64,000 nt of DNA, taken from positions 3,720,001 to 3,784,000 of the forward strand of contig NC_014934.1 in the NCBI RefSeq assembly GCF_000186265.1, written 5' to 3'. The position numbers and the translations under genes are program-made. Positions 7,944-17,316 of the stretch are shown here, piece after piece. The DNA is from Cellulophaga algicola DSM 14237. GTDB taxonomy: Bacteria > Bacteroidota > Bacteroidia > Flavobacteriales > Flavobacteriaceae. The number at the start of each line of letters is the position of its first letter. The stretch's first letter is position 1. The notes under the pieces were generated by a model that saw only the letters and a list, made by a program, of their open reading frames with translations, did not search any database and was not told the origin of the DNA.

Positions 7944-9859
7944 TACATATTTTTTAATTGAAACCTTAGGGTTACCAGTTCTTGAATTTCTTTTATTGTT
8001 TTAAAAGTACGCTTAAGCTTTATCTTCTCTTCTTTACTTAGATTGTTTAAAGCTATATAACGTCCAGAATCATTATTTGTAATGCCTTGTTTTGTTCTAA
8101 ATTTTAATAATGCTTTAGAAGCGTAGGAACATGCAAGGTAGATTTCTTTATTGTTGGGTTCTAGTTCCGCAAGTTTTTCAAAGCGCTCTGCAGTGTTGTT
8201 AATCGCTTTAATGGAGTGCGATAGAATAAGTACCCGAGCGGCATCAGTCAAGGGCCTTAAGGCTCTACTTTTTACATCAAAAGAATCTTTATGTGCCCCA
8301 TCTTGTTCTACTAAAAATTGTCTAAAAAATCCTGTAGGAGAAGGGTTTTGAAGCGCGCCTTTCGCTAAATGCACAAAAAATATAGGGTATTTTTTTACCG
8401 TATAAAAGATATGTTCAGAAAGCCCTGTAACTAAACTTGGTTCTCCATAAATTAGATTGTAATCAAAAAATATGGAAGAAAGTAATACTTCATCAATACC
8501 TGGATTAATAATCCAATGCGATGTTGTTTTTTTCCACTCACTAAAGCTTAAACACCATTGCGGATTTGAAGCCATCATCTCCGCCGGGCAGTATTCATAA
8601 CCAATTTCATTTAACCCCTTGGTAACTAATTTAGAAAAGTCTAAAAAATAGGCGTTTGTTTTAGGAAGCATATCATCAGAAACATCTTCAAAAATTAAAG
8701 CATTGTCTTGATCGGTATGCAACATTTGTTCACTCCGCCCTTGACTACCAAGCGCTAACCATGCAAATTTCACAGGTGGTTTATTTTCCATTTTATCCAA
8801 TGAAATTTTAATCACTTGTTTTAAGCAAGCATCATTTAATTCCGATATAATTTTAGAAACCAAGGTCATCGGGATGTTTTCAGCGAGGTAACCTCGTAAT
8901 AAATCCATGATGTTTTTTCGTATAGGCTTAAGGTGTTTTACTTTCTTAGCACGTTTTATAGCTTTCATTAAAACGGCAGGGTTGTTACCCAAAGCAACCA
9001 TTACATCGTGTTTAGAGAGTATTCCGACTAACTTAGTCGCTACCGTTCCGTCTTTGGTAAGGCATAAATGACTTATGTTACTTTTCATCATAGCCATTTG
9101 TGCCTGAGTAATGGTCAGGTTTTTTGGGTATGTAATTACTGGACTCGTCATAATTTTACTAACCGCAGTAGTAATAGGATAATCACCAGTGACTATTTTA
9201 TTGCGTAAATCTTTGTCTGTAATAATCCCAATGGGCAACGCATCTTTTACGATAATAATGGCTCCAACTTGTTTAGCAGTCATTATTTCAGCAGCTCTTT
9301 TTACGGTGGTTCGCGGACCGCAAGAAATTATTTTTTTAGAATATTGTACCGGTTGTAAATCTATAAGCGGCAAGTTAGGAGTGCTTTTTTCTGGGTCAGA
9401 ATTGTCACTGTATAGTTTACCACGATAATTTTTTGAGTATGGGTTTCTCGTGTTCGAAGCAAAACTCTCTATTAAAAAATTACCTACCGCTGTATTGTTT
9501 AAAGCCAGTGGTTTAAAAAGGGCAATAGGAATAGCATAAAGAATACTTTCTTCATGTGCCTTAGCTTCCAGTTCATAGTTTTCGTTGGCCATTAAAGGGC
9601 GTAAGCCAAAAATATCACCCTCGTCACAGATATCTACGATGGTATTGGTTGTTTTTCTAATTAGAGATACAGCACCTTTATGTATAACGTAAAAGTGGTC
9701 ATGACCTACCTCTTTCTCCGTGAAAATTATACTATCTTTTTCTTGGTATATAATGGTAATCTGTTCCGAAAGTAGCTGTAAATCATCACTTTTTAATCCA
9801 TTAAATGGAGGGTAGTTTTTTAAAAAATCTGCTACTCGTTGCGATATGGTGTTTTTCAT
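7943..9859 (-). CDS. cNMP-binding / CBS / DUF294 nucleotidyltransferase-like protein
   Basis: A 638-residue cytoplasmic regulatory protein. In order it has a cyclic-nucleotide-binding-like domain (about 15-130), two CBS repeats (about 180-290, AAEIMTAKQVGAIIIV and VGILSKHDVMVALG), a DUF294 nucleotidyltransferase-like domain with GSQGRSEQMLHTDQDNALIF at about 370, and DUF294_C to the end. The GS...D.D pattern is the uridylyltransferase-type active site. Such proteins are thought to sense adenylates through CBS and modify or regulate a partner, here presumably the coupled exonuclease. The real ligand and target are not visible from sequence. Confidence 0.9.
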   Translation of the reverse strand: MKNTISQRVADFLKNYPPFNGLKSDDLQLLSEQITIIYQEKDSIIFTEKEVGHDHFYVIHKGAVSLIRKTTNTIVDICDEGDIFGLRPLMANENYELEAKAHEESILYAIPIALFKPLALNNTAVGNFLIESFASNTRNPYSKNYRGKLYSDNSDPEKSTPNLPLIDLQPVQYSKKIISCGPRTTVKRAAEIMTAKQVGAIIIVKDALPIGIITDKDLRNKIVTGDYPITTAVSKIMTSPVITYPKNLTITQAQMAMMKSNISHLCLTKDGTVATKLVGILSKHDVMVALGNNPAVLMKAIKRAKKVKHLKPIRKNIMDLLRGYLAENIPMTLVSKIISELNDACLKQVIKISLDKMENKPPVKFAWLALGSQGRSEQMLHTDQDNALIFEDVSDDMLPKTNAYFLDFSKLVTKGLNEIGYEYCPAEMMASNPQWCLSFSEWKKTTSHWIINPGIDEVLLSSIFFDYNLIYGEPSLVTGLSEHIFYTVKKYPIFFVHLAKGALQNPSPTGFFRQFLVEQDGAHKDSFDVKSRALRPLTDAARVLILSHSIKAINNTAERFEKLAELEPNNKEIYLACSYASKALLKFRTKQGITNNDSGRYIALNNLSKEEKIKLKRTFKTIKEIQELVTLRFQLKNM

Positions 9860-10460
9860 AGAAAAGCATTCTACAGTAAAAATAATCTATCTAATGCATA
9901 TGTGGTTTTATGAGTGATGTTTTTTAAGTATAGTACGCCAAATAAAATAAAGACATTAATGTTATTTTTAGTCTCATCTAATGCCATACGCTACCAAGCT
10001 CGCATCAATGCAACGAAGGTGAAACAAATTGTACTCAAATCATTAAAAGAAGAACGCTTTAGTACCCGACGTCAATTGATTATTCCTTTTATATTCTTCC
10101 TAAAATAGGGTTTAAAAAAGTATCTTTACAGCGTATTATTTATCCTTTAGTTTCACTTTAGCAAATTGCCGAGGCTTATTTTATAGGCCCTTTTGCTGAT
10201 CTGTGAAACCTAAATAACCAGCTTAATGACTGGTTGGTAGTAGGTAACTATCTAATACTTTTTAACCCTACGCATTGCTAAGGTCATTAGTCTGCAATTC
10301 GTTTCAAATCATTAAAAAGCATGGTTTGCTTAAAAGCACCATAAGTATAGCCAAAGGAGCATCATATGCGGCGCATTTTTTAAGTTCAATAAGTAGGATA
10401 CAAACCCTTGTTTTCTATAAGAACCTAAAGCAAACTCCGTAAAGTATCCTTACTTAGGCC
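9860..10460. other. intergenic region without a recognisable gene
   Basis: About 600 bp with frequent stops in every frame. The only ORF (9914-10108, 64 codons) has no ribosome site or family resemblance. A small hairpin AACCAG...CTGGTT is near 10218-10237. I see nothing else until the structured repeat that follows. Confidence 0.6.
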
Positions 10461-10583
10461 TGGGCGTGTCCTTGCTCCTGAAGAAGGTTCAGAAGCAAGG
10501 TCGGGCTTTTCGTTACAATTCCTCGCCCTGCTCCCGTTCTATCGGGAGCGGGCTGTGGGATTTACACTGCAATCCCTCACGCA
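10461..10583 (+). repeat. structured GC-rich intergenic repeat element
   Basis: A compact element far more GC-rich than its surroundings. The ends GCGTG (10464-10468) and CACGC (10578-10582) pair. Inside are CCTTGCTcCTGAA paired with TTCAGaAGCAAGG (10470-10500), a conserved-looking GTCGGGCTTTTCG stretch, GCTCCCG paired with CGGGAGC (10530-10549), and GGATT...AATCC near the 3' end. I recall similar GTCGGGCT...GCAATCCC elements scattered between genes in Bacteroidota, but cannot name the family. Direction is assigned by the written motif only. Confidence 0.75.
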
Positions 10584-10634
10584 TAAAAGAATATAAATTT
10601 TAAAAAGAGTCATTACAAAACTAAAACCATAAAG

Positions 10635-11699
10635 ATGAGTACAGATATAAAGCTTAGCAAGCCACAACCTATTATTTTAGATAAACAATTAGAAATGTTC
10701 AATCGTGGCTCAGACGTTAATCTTACTATTAAAGCATTAGAAGCTGGTAAACCTGTGCTCATAACAGCTTTTTATAGTAATGGATTAGTACTTCTCAAAG
10801 AATTGAAATACTATCTTCAAAAAAAGTTTCCTAATGATTCTTTTCAAGAACAACGTAAATTTCGTGCCGCTTATCAAAAATTATCCAATCTTATTTTAAT
10901 AGAAATTGTTGCTAATAAGTTAATCGTTAAAAAGGCACCTTCTATTGGTTGGTTAGAAAAGTTGTATCCAGAAATAAGCGATTTTTTATTGCCTTTCCCT
11001 CAAGTACAAGGATTAAATAGTGCTTGGCAATGGTATGAAAACGGAATTGCAGTTCCTGTGTTAAGAAATAAAATGCATCCCTATTACGGAGTTTATTTTC
11101 CAACACGTTTTGATCATTTAATACTTTTTGACCAATGGTTAAAACGATACGAGGGTCCTAAAAAATCTGCAACAGATATCGGTATTGGTAGTGGTATACT
11201 TTCTTTGCAAATGGTAAAATACGGTTTTCAGAAGGTTTTTGGTACAGATACAAACCCTAATTCAATTATTGGTTTAACTGAGTTTATGGGAGATACAAAA
11301 TTATCTAGAAAAATAGCTTTAGATCATGGTTCGCTGTTTGGTAAATTTGAAAAGCAAACAGAACTAATTGTTTTCAATCCGCCTTGGCTGCCACAAGCAC
11401 ATGATTTAGATCGTATTGATGAAGCTATTTATTATACTAAAGATCTATTTCCAGAATTTTTTGCAGCAGCAAAAAAACACCTCTTGCCAGAAGGTAAATT
11501 GGTGGTCTTATTTTCTAATTTAGGACAGATAACAAATGCTACAAAAGAACATCCTATAGCAATGGAATTGGCTAATGGGGGTAGGTTTAAATTAGAGAAA
11601 TGTCACAAAAAATCTGTGAAGGTAGCCTCAGATAAAACAAAGAGAGACCAACATTGGCGTACGTTAGAAGAAGTAGAGTTATGGGTTTTAACCCATTAA
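10635..11699 (+). CDS. class I SAM-dependent methyltransferase
   Basis: A 354-residue protein with an N-terminal extension of about 170 residues, then a Rossmann methyltransferase core. Motif I is TDIGIGSGILSLQM at about residue 180, the acidic loop is FGTDTNPNSI, and the catalytic motif is VFNPPWLPQ (NPPW) at about 253. NPP(Y/W/F) enzymes methylate amide or exocyclic nitrogens in proteins, rRNA or DNA, as in PrmC/RsmC-like families; the actual target is unclear. It starts 52 bp after the structured repeat and is a single gene, followed by the pseudouridine synthase 76 bp later. Confidence 0.85.
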   Translation: MSTDIKLSKPQPIILDKQLEMFNRGSDVNLTIKALEAGKPVLITAFYSNGLVLLKELKYYLQKKFPNDSFQEQRKFRAAYQKLSNLILIEIVANKLIVKKAPSIGWLEKLYPEISDFLLPFPQVQGLNSAWQWYENGIAVPVLRNKMHPYYGVYFPTRFDHLILFDQWLKRYEGPKKSATDIGIGSGILSLQMVKYGFQKVFGTDTNPNSIIGLTEFMGDTKLSRKIALDHGSLFGKFEKQTELIVFNPPWLPQAHDLDRIDEAIYYTKDLFPEFFAAAKKHLLPEGKLVVLFSNLGQITNATKEHPIAMELANGGRFKLEKCHKKSVKVASDKTKRDQHWRTLEEVELWVLTH

Positions 11700-11775
11700 T
11701 GGGCTGTAATAATGTGCAAGTCATAAATCGTCTAGCAAAATAAAAATATAATACCCTGTAAAAAGTAACGTGCTA

Positions 11776-12444
11776 ATGCCAAATCTAGAAGTAGTAGAAG
11801 AAAACAATGATTATATCGTTGTAAATAAGACGGCCGGATATATAAGTGAAAAAAACCCTTATGAGGATAATACCATAGAAGACCAGCTATTTAAACACCT
11901 TTTACAAAAAAAACGTAAACCCTATATTGGCGTTATTCATAGATTAGATAGAGTTACCAGTGGCGTCTTAATTTTTGCTAAGAAGAAAAGCGTTCTCGTG
12001 GCATTTAATGAACTTTTTAGTAGTCGGCAAGTTCAAAAAACATATTTGGCCATCGTTAAAAATAAACCAGCAAATACTAAAGGTGATTTAGTCAATTTTC
12101 TTGTAAAAAATAATAAAGATAAAAGAGCAGACATTATTCAAACTAAATCAAAAGAGTCTTTAGATTGTAGCCTTAGTTATGAGGTTATTGCAAAAAACAA
12201 CTTTGGCTATCTTTTAGAAGTACAACCTAAAACGGGGAGATTTCATCAAATAAGAGCCCAATTAGCACATATAGGACTTCCCATTATTGGAGATGAAAAA
12301 TATGGTTCAGACCAAGAATATTATCCTCTTTCTGTTTGTCTTCATTCTTGGAAGTTAACCTATCAAGTTTCAGGATCTAATGAAAGTAAAACTTTTGTAG
12401 CTCCTTTGCCAAAGAATAAATTTTGGGAATTTAAATCCTTATAA
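11776..12444 (+). CDS. RluA-family RNA pseudouridine synthase
   Basis: A 222-residue enzyme that isomerises uridine to pseudouridine in RNA. It lacks an S4 domain and starts directly with the catalytic domain. HRLDRVTSGVLIFAK carries the catalytic Asp (HRLD), and the later motifs LLEVQPKTGRFHQIRAQLAHIG and IIGDEKYGS complete the family signature. I use the ATG at 11776; a GTG two codons earlier is also possible. The specific rRNA or tRNA position cannot be told from this sequence. It is closed by a hairpin at 12457. Confidence 0.92.
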   Translation: MPNLEVVEENNDYIVVNKTAGYISEKNPYEDNTIEDQLFKHLLQKKRKPYIGVIHRLDRVTSGVLIFAKKKSVLVAFNELFSSRQVQKTYLAIVKNKPANTKGDLVNFLVKNNKDKRADIIQTKSKESLDCSLSYEVIAKNNFGYLLEVQPKTGRFHQIRAQLAHIGLPIIGDEKYGSDQEYYPLSVCLHSWKLTYQVSGSNESKTFVAPLPKNKFWEFKSL

Positions 12445-12456
12445 CTCATTTAAACC

Positions 12457-12495
12457 AGCAGTATGCATCCGTAGAAAGAATGCTGCTATTTTTAG
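12457..12495 (+). terminator. terminator after pseudouridine synthase
   Basis: AGCAGTAT (12457-12464) pairs with ATGCTGCT (12480-12487), one mismatch, followed by ATTTTTAG. Confidence 0.55.
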
Positions 12496-12626
12496 ACTCC
12501 TGATTACCACTTTAAAAGACTATATGCTGAACAGGTAATTAGAGGTATCTCTTTTTAATTTTTAAAATGGACTTACATTCCATTTAATGATGGTTACTTT
12601 TGCGACTAATTTTGTAGTGTATTAGA

Positions 12627-13682
12627 ATGAGTAATAAAAAGTTGGATTATGTAGTGATCGGAGCAGCTCAAGCAGGCTTAGCTATGGGATATCATTTACA
12701 AAAAATGAATAAAAATTTTTTAGTAATTGATGGGGAAAAGGAAATTGGTGCTTCATGGTTAAATAGATGGGATTCATTAAAGCTATTTACATCTACTGAA
12801 TACAACCATTTACCAGGCTTAAAGTTTGAGGCTCCAAAAGGACATTATCCAACGAAATTTGAAGTAGCTTCCTATTTTAAACAATATGTAAAGACATTTA
12901 AAATTCCTTTACAATTAAATACCTTAGTTACTGCTGTTCGTAAAACAGAAAAAGGATTTAGTATTGCCTATAAAGATGGAATGCTTGAAGCAGATCATGT
13001 AATTGTGGCTACAGGACCTTTTCATATTCCATATACACCACCTTGCCATACAAAGCTATCAAGCAGCGTACTTCAAATGCATAGTAATTATTACAAAGGA
13101 ATACACCAATTACAAGAGGGGGATGCCTTAGTAGTTGGTGGTGGAGATTCTGGATATCAAATCCTAAATGAAATATCTAAAGATGGTTCTAGAACCGTAT
13201 ATTTTTCTGGGAATACCAATGTAAAATCTATTCCTCAGCAATTTTTAGGTAAAACAATATGGTGGTGGTTTACATTAATTGGGTTTTTAAGTTATACCAA
13301 ATATAGTTGGATAGGGAAGAAGATTAATTCTTCTACCCAACCAGTAATTGGTACCGATGTTAAGGAAATTCTTTCTAGAAAAAACGTAATAGCGGTAGGT
13401 AGGACTAAAGATGCATTACACGAGGAAATGTTTTTTGAAACCAAGAAAATTTCTACTATTAAAAATATTATTTGGGCAACAGGGTACCGTCCAAATTTTA
13501 AATGGATAGAAGGTTTGGAGCTGGATGCCAATAGTTATCCAAAAAATTACAGGGGCGTTAGTAATATAACAGGCTTATATTTTATAGGCTTGCCTTGGAT
13601 GTATACCCGTGGATCTGCAACTTTAGGCGGAGTATCTAAGGATGCTACTTATTTAGCAAATGAGATACGTAACAATGATTAA
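12627..13682 (+). CDS. flavin-containing monooxygenase-like oxidoreductase
   Basis: A 351-residue protein of the CzcO/FMO-like group. FAD binding is shown by VVIGAAQAGLAMGYHLQ at the N-terminus (a GxGxxG variant with Ala). The NAD(P)H motif is VVGGGDSGYQIL near residue 172, and ATGPFHIPYTPP and WATGYRPNFKWI are the paired ATG motifs of the family. It probably uses NADPH and O2 to oxygenate a soft nucleophile or ketone; the substrate is unknown. A TAATTTTG -7-like box lies at 12607-12614, only 12 bp before the start. It overlaps a hairpin at its stop and is convergent with the gene at 13708. Confidence 0.88.
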   Translation: MSNKKLDYVVIGAAQAGLAMGYHLQKMNKNFLVIDGEKEIGASWLNRWDSLKLFTSTEYNHLPGLKFEAPKGHYPTKFEVASYFKQYVKTFKIPLQLNTLVTAVRKTEKGFSIAYKDGMLEADHVIVATGPFHIPYTPPCHTKLSSSVLQMHSNYYKGIHQLQEGDALVVGGGDSGYQILNEISKDGSRTVYFSGNTNVKSIPQQFLGKTIWWWFTLIGFLSYTKYSWIGKKINSSTQPVIGTDVKEILSRKNVIAVGRTKDALHEEMFFETKKISTIKNIIWATGYRPNFKWIEGLELDANSYPKNYRGVSNITGLYFIGLPWMYTRGSATLGGVSKDATYLANEIRNND

Positions 13683-13696
13683 TTTTAATCATTGTT
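13671..13696. terminator. perfect hairpin over the monooxygenase stop codon
   Basis: AACAATGATT (13671-13680) pairs perfectly with AATCATTGTT (13687-13696). It lies between two convergent genes; the T-run is weak, so terminator function is probable but not certain. Confidence 0.5.
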
Positions 13697-13707
13697 TGTG
13701 TAGATTT

Positions 13708-14079
13708 TTAGTTCGTTGGTTTTTTATTCAAATAAGTTAGCAGTACTATAATCAAAATAGGAATTAGTACACAAATAACAACGGAAGCTTGCACGTAATT
13801 TAATCCGAAATATTCAAACCAATTTAAAAATAGAACAGAATGTTCAAATAGGGCAGTAGCGAATTTCTCAAAATCTGGGATTATAAAAATAGCAAATAAA
13901 ACAAAGACTATAAAGCCAAAAATTAATGATTTTGATTTAAGTATTCTGCTTATTAAAAAAACAAAGAAGCCTGGAATTATAATATAATATATAATTATGT
14001 TGACTTCATGGTACGTAAGACCAGAGATTTTAGAAATCCATTTTAAAATATTATAAACTGCTTGAAATATACGATCCAA
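13708..14079 (-). CDS. small integral membrane protein, unknown function
   Basis: A 123-residue protein with three clear hydrophobic segments (IIYYIIIPGFFVFLIS, LIFGFIVFVLFAIFIIP and ASVVICVLIPILIIVLLTYL), a short N-terminal amphipathic part and a charged KKPTN tail. No family signature recognised. It stands alone between the monooxygenase and the PLP enzyme. Confidence 0.65.
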   Translation of the reverse strand: MDRIFQAVYNILKWISKISGLTYHEVNIIIYYIIIPGFFVFLISRILKSKSLIFGFIVFVLFAIFIIPDFEKFATALFEHSVLFLNWFEYFGLNYVQASVVICVLIPILIIVLLTYLNKKPTN

Positions 14080-14162
14080 TGTATGCTTTATGTACTTATG
14101 GTTCTAAAATTTTCGCTCAATTAGGGTGCCTATTTTTAATAATAATAAAGTCATTATCAATA

Positions 14163-16004
14163 TTATATATTCTCAACAAATTTCAAAAAAACGTCCTTGT
14201 GACGTTGTACATCTAAATTTGGAGAAAGTGATGCGCGCACAATATAATCTTTATCGCCTTCTTTAGTGGTTCCTTGTGTAGAAGTTGCAGGTACCGTCCA
14301 ATAACAGCCTTTTAACTGTCCGTAACTTACGCAGAATTTACTTTCATCAGGAATTTCAGTGATCATTAAATTTATTAACTTCAAATTCAGCGCTCTTTTA
14401 TAGGCTTCTTTTTCCTTATCTGTAGTACCTTTTGTAGGTAGGTCTAATGAAAAAACAGAAGGCGTAAATCCTTGATTTGCTAATTCTTCGGAAACAAAAT
14501 TAATTTTAGCATCGGGTAATTCCGTGTGGATAAAATTTACAAATTCACGGGTGTTTTTGTAGGCATCGTGAATTCGCTGATTCATAGAAGGTAATTGTTT
14601 GGCTAATATTTCATATTGAAGCGGTGTAGCCTCATTATCGCACAGCATTAGATGTGTTTCTATTTTTTCAAGCAAAGCCTCTGTTTTTTTATTTGTCACG
14701 CAATAGCCCGCTGTACATTGTCCGCCACTTGGGAATTTTGACCCGCTCACATAAGAGATGGTTCTAACAGAAGCTAATATTTTATCTTCACCTAAGAAAA
14801 GTACGTTAGGGCAAAATGTCTGATCCAAAATAAAAACGGGATCTATAGCTGTGCCACCAATTGCCGTTTTACGTTTTTTACTTAAAACCTCTTTTAGCTT
14901 AATAAGATCGGGAACTTCAACCCTAGGGTTAGTAGGGATTTCTGCTATAATATAAGGTACCGCATCTTGATGAGCAATGGTACTTAATACCGTATCTATA
15001 CTTTGCACCATATCATTATCACCATCTACCAATAAATCTACTATTTCTACATTATCTAGGCAAGCGGCAACTCGTCTAGCTTGGTCATTTGTACCTCCAT
15101 AACAATTAGGAGGAACAATAATTTTTATAGCTTTTCCTTTATGGTTTTCTAAGGCATTATCAATTAATCCCATCAAGATAGCATACTGAATAGAAAGACC
15201 GCTAGAAGCCACCAAAGGCTTTGTAGCTGCTCCTGTGATTTTATGGATAGCTTGTAAGACGTTTATTTTATTAGCTTCAACAGGGCTTTTATATGCTATA
15301 GCAGACTGTGCTATTACAGCATTTAAGGCCGTAAGAGAATTAGCGGGTGTCATCGCAATGGTTTCTCTTCTACGTACATGCTGAATAGCAGAAACATAAG
15401 ATTCGTTTTGTGCACCATTTACCACTAAAACACTTCCTAAATTTCCGTAGAGACTAATAAAAAAGTCGATGTTAGGATTGGTATCAATAGGACCAATTTT
15501 ATCTTGATCTGAAAGGAAAATTGTACTCCCATCAAACTTAGAAATTTCGTCACTATTTTTAACTTTTTTCAATTCAAAAGTATACCCATAAACACGTTTT
15601 ATTACATCAGCGTCAAAACACGCTGGTAATTCTTGGGTATATACGATTTGGGTATGTTTAGAGTCTAATAAATTTGTTCTCAGAATTGCCAATATAGGAA
15701 GGGTCTTTGAAGAAAAACTAATAACATTTTCAGCCCTTAAATTATTTAATTGAGCAATTCCCCATTCTAATAAACAGGATAATGGGTGCCCTAATCTTAT
15801 ATAGTCGTAGGCAGTGGGTAACTTATTTAATGCAGCAGCACTCGTATTATTGTCCGTATATAAGGTTTCAAACTGGTCTAAAAATTGTGTTTTTGCCAAT
15901 TTTTCATCATAAAGATCTAATCGGTGTGTGGTTATATTTAACCAACCTGATGGCATGTTTTCTAATACCTCTTTAATATAAGTAAACATTTTGTTCTCTT
16001 TCAT
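14163..16004 (-). CDS. Cys/Met-metabolism PLP-dependent enzyme, long form
   Basis: A 613-residue cytoplasmic PLP enzyme. The fold-type I core begins around residue 220 (ETIAMTPANSLTALNAVIA). It has GLSIQYAIL, the VPPNCYGGTNDQARR stretch, IIAEIPTNPRVEVPDL, FILDQTF with the ring-stacking Asp, and the PLP lysine in YVSGSKFPSGGQCTAGY near residue 424. It is longer than the usual 380-400 residues of cystathionine gamma-synthase or beta-lyase because of a roughly 200-residue N-terminal region. Such long forms occur across Bacteroidota, and the precise reaction is not established by sequence. The start may be six codons later (MFTYIKEV). The 16005-16302 gap has an inverted TTACCG...CGGTAA motif (16007-16031) just upstream, a possible operator, and no gene. 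Confidence 0.75.
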   Translation of the reverse strand: MKENKMFTYIKEVLENMPSGWLNITTHRLDLYDEKLAKTQFLDQFETLYTDNNTSAAALNKLPTAYDYIRLGHPLSCLLEWGIAQLNNLRAENVISFSSKTLPILAILRTNLLDSKHTQIVYTQELPACFDADVIKRVYGYTFELKKVKNSDEISKFDGSTIFLSDQDKIGPIDTNPNIDFFISLYGNLGSVLVVNGAQNESYVSAIQHVRRRETIAMTPANSLTALNAVIAQSAIAYKSPVEANKINVLQAIHKITGAATKPLVASSGLSIQYAILMGLIDNALENHKGKAIKIIVPPNCYGGTNDQARRVAACLDNVEIVDLLVDGDNDMVQSIDTVLSTIAHQDAVPYIIAEIPTNPRVEVPDLIKLKEVLSKKRKTAIGGTAIDPVFILDQTFCPNVLFLGEDKILASVRTISYVSGSKFPSGGQCTAGYCVTNKKTEALLEKIETHLMLCDNEATPLQYEILAKQLPSMNQRIHDAYKNTREFVNFIHTELPDAKINFVSEELANQGFTPSVFSLDLPTKGTTDKEKEAYKRALNLKLINLMITEIPDESKFCVSYGQLKGCYWTVPATSTQGTTKEGDKDYIVRASLSPNLDVQRHKDVFLKFVENI

Positions 16005-16302
16005 AATTACCGACTTTAAATAAACCGGTAATTTACGTTAATTAGCGGTATTTAAAGCGTGTATTGATGCGTAATTGTAAGATTATCTTGAATAGGGTAG
16101 GAGCTATAAATAGCGTAGCAGTAAACCGGATCTTATTTCGTTTTTGTGGCAAGCTTTGGCGTCCGGATTAAAAACTATACTAAACAGACTAAAAGCAAAG
16201 CCATTTTAAAAAGATAGGTAGCCCCTTGTAAAATTGGTTTACTTATTTTTTAAATGAGTAAAATTTGCTTCTGTAGAATTTAAAGATAGCTTAGAGAAAG
16301 GC

Positions 16303-17045
16303 TTAATTAATATACCGATCTACCCAATTTGCTATCATTTTTCCAACATAAATAGAATCATTTTTATTAGATAACATATGAGACGCACCATCTAAAGAAA
16401 TAAAGCTTTTAGGGTGCCATGCAGCCTTATAGATTTGAGCAGCATTTTCTATACCAACGGTTTTATCTTGTGGGGAGTGAAAAACTAATAAGGGTAATTT
16501 TAACTTTTTTAAAGTCTCTTCCATGTTTTGCTCGTTAATATCATTTAGAAACTGTTTTTGTATTTTAAATGCTCTGCCTCCAATTGCTACAACAGCTTCT
16601 CCTTTTTCATTAATTTCATCAATTCCTGAAGCAAGTAAATGAGCTACATGTTTTGGGTTTGATGGGGCTCCTATGGTCGAAACTGCTTTTATACTTGAGA
16701 TATGTTGCCAGCAAATATAACGGCAGCACCTCCTAAAGAGTGTCCGATTAAAATATCTGGGGGCGAATAATTATTCTTTAAAAAATCGGCTGCCGCAATT
16801 AAATCGTTTACATTAGAAGAGAAGTTGGTGTTCTCAAAATCACCCTCACTTTCTCCTAATCCGGTAAAATCAAAACTTAATACAACAATACCACTTTTGT
16901 TTAATCTTCGAATGATATTTCTAATTGCTGTAAGGTTTTTATCACACGTAAAACAGTGCGCAAACACAGCATAACTTTTCGGGTCTGCTATAGGAAATTC
17001 AATTCTAGCAGCTAATTCTTGTCCGAGTTTATTTTCTATGTTGTT
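16303..17045 (-). pseudogene. alpha/beta hydrolase, frameshifted and start-less
   Basis: Two adjacent frames together encode one serine hydrolase of about 245 residues. The upstream part (17045-16689) holds [25 protein letters not shown] and the nucleophile motif [12 protein letters not shown], then ends at TAA after GNISQV. One base off, the frame reopens at once with [20 protein letters not shown] and runs to WVDRYIN, carrying the acid PQDKTVG and the histidine GASHM. The shift is at about 16690. Upstream of [11 protein letters not shown] the frame reaches a stop without a start codon, so the N-terminus has decayed as well. The catalytic triad residues are all still encoded. Confidence 0.85.
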
Positions 17046-17316
17046 TTAGATTTTAAACAGGACCGAACTTATTGGTTTGTCGATACTACGCAGTTAAACC
17101 AACAAAAGAATCTAAATTGTTTAAGAAGTAACCATTACTAAGCTTATGCAGGGCATCGCAAACAAAAGGCTACTAAATTGCTTAGATAAAAATCATTTTA
17201 AAAATGAACTAAATCCAATAAAAATGTTTTTAGAATAAGGACTTCTTTTTATGACGACTAGCAGGTTGACTGTATTTTTCTTGCTCGTATTTGATGCTGC
17301 TGTTTAGGTTATTCTT

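Noticed and set aside
9914-10108. 64-codon ORF in the gap after the DUF294 gene
   Set aside because: No ribosome-binding site, no hydrophobic or family pattern, flanked by dense stops. Likely chance.
16005-16302. SAM or other riboswitch before the Cys/Met PLP gene
   Set aside because: I found only a TTACCG/CGGTAA inverted motif and no multi-helix structure or known riboswitch core.
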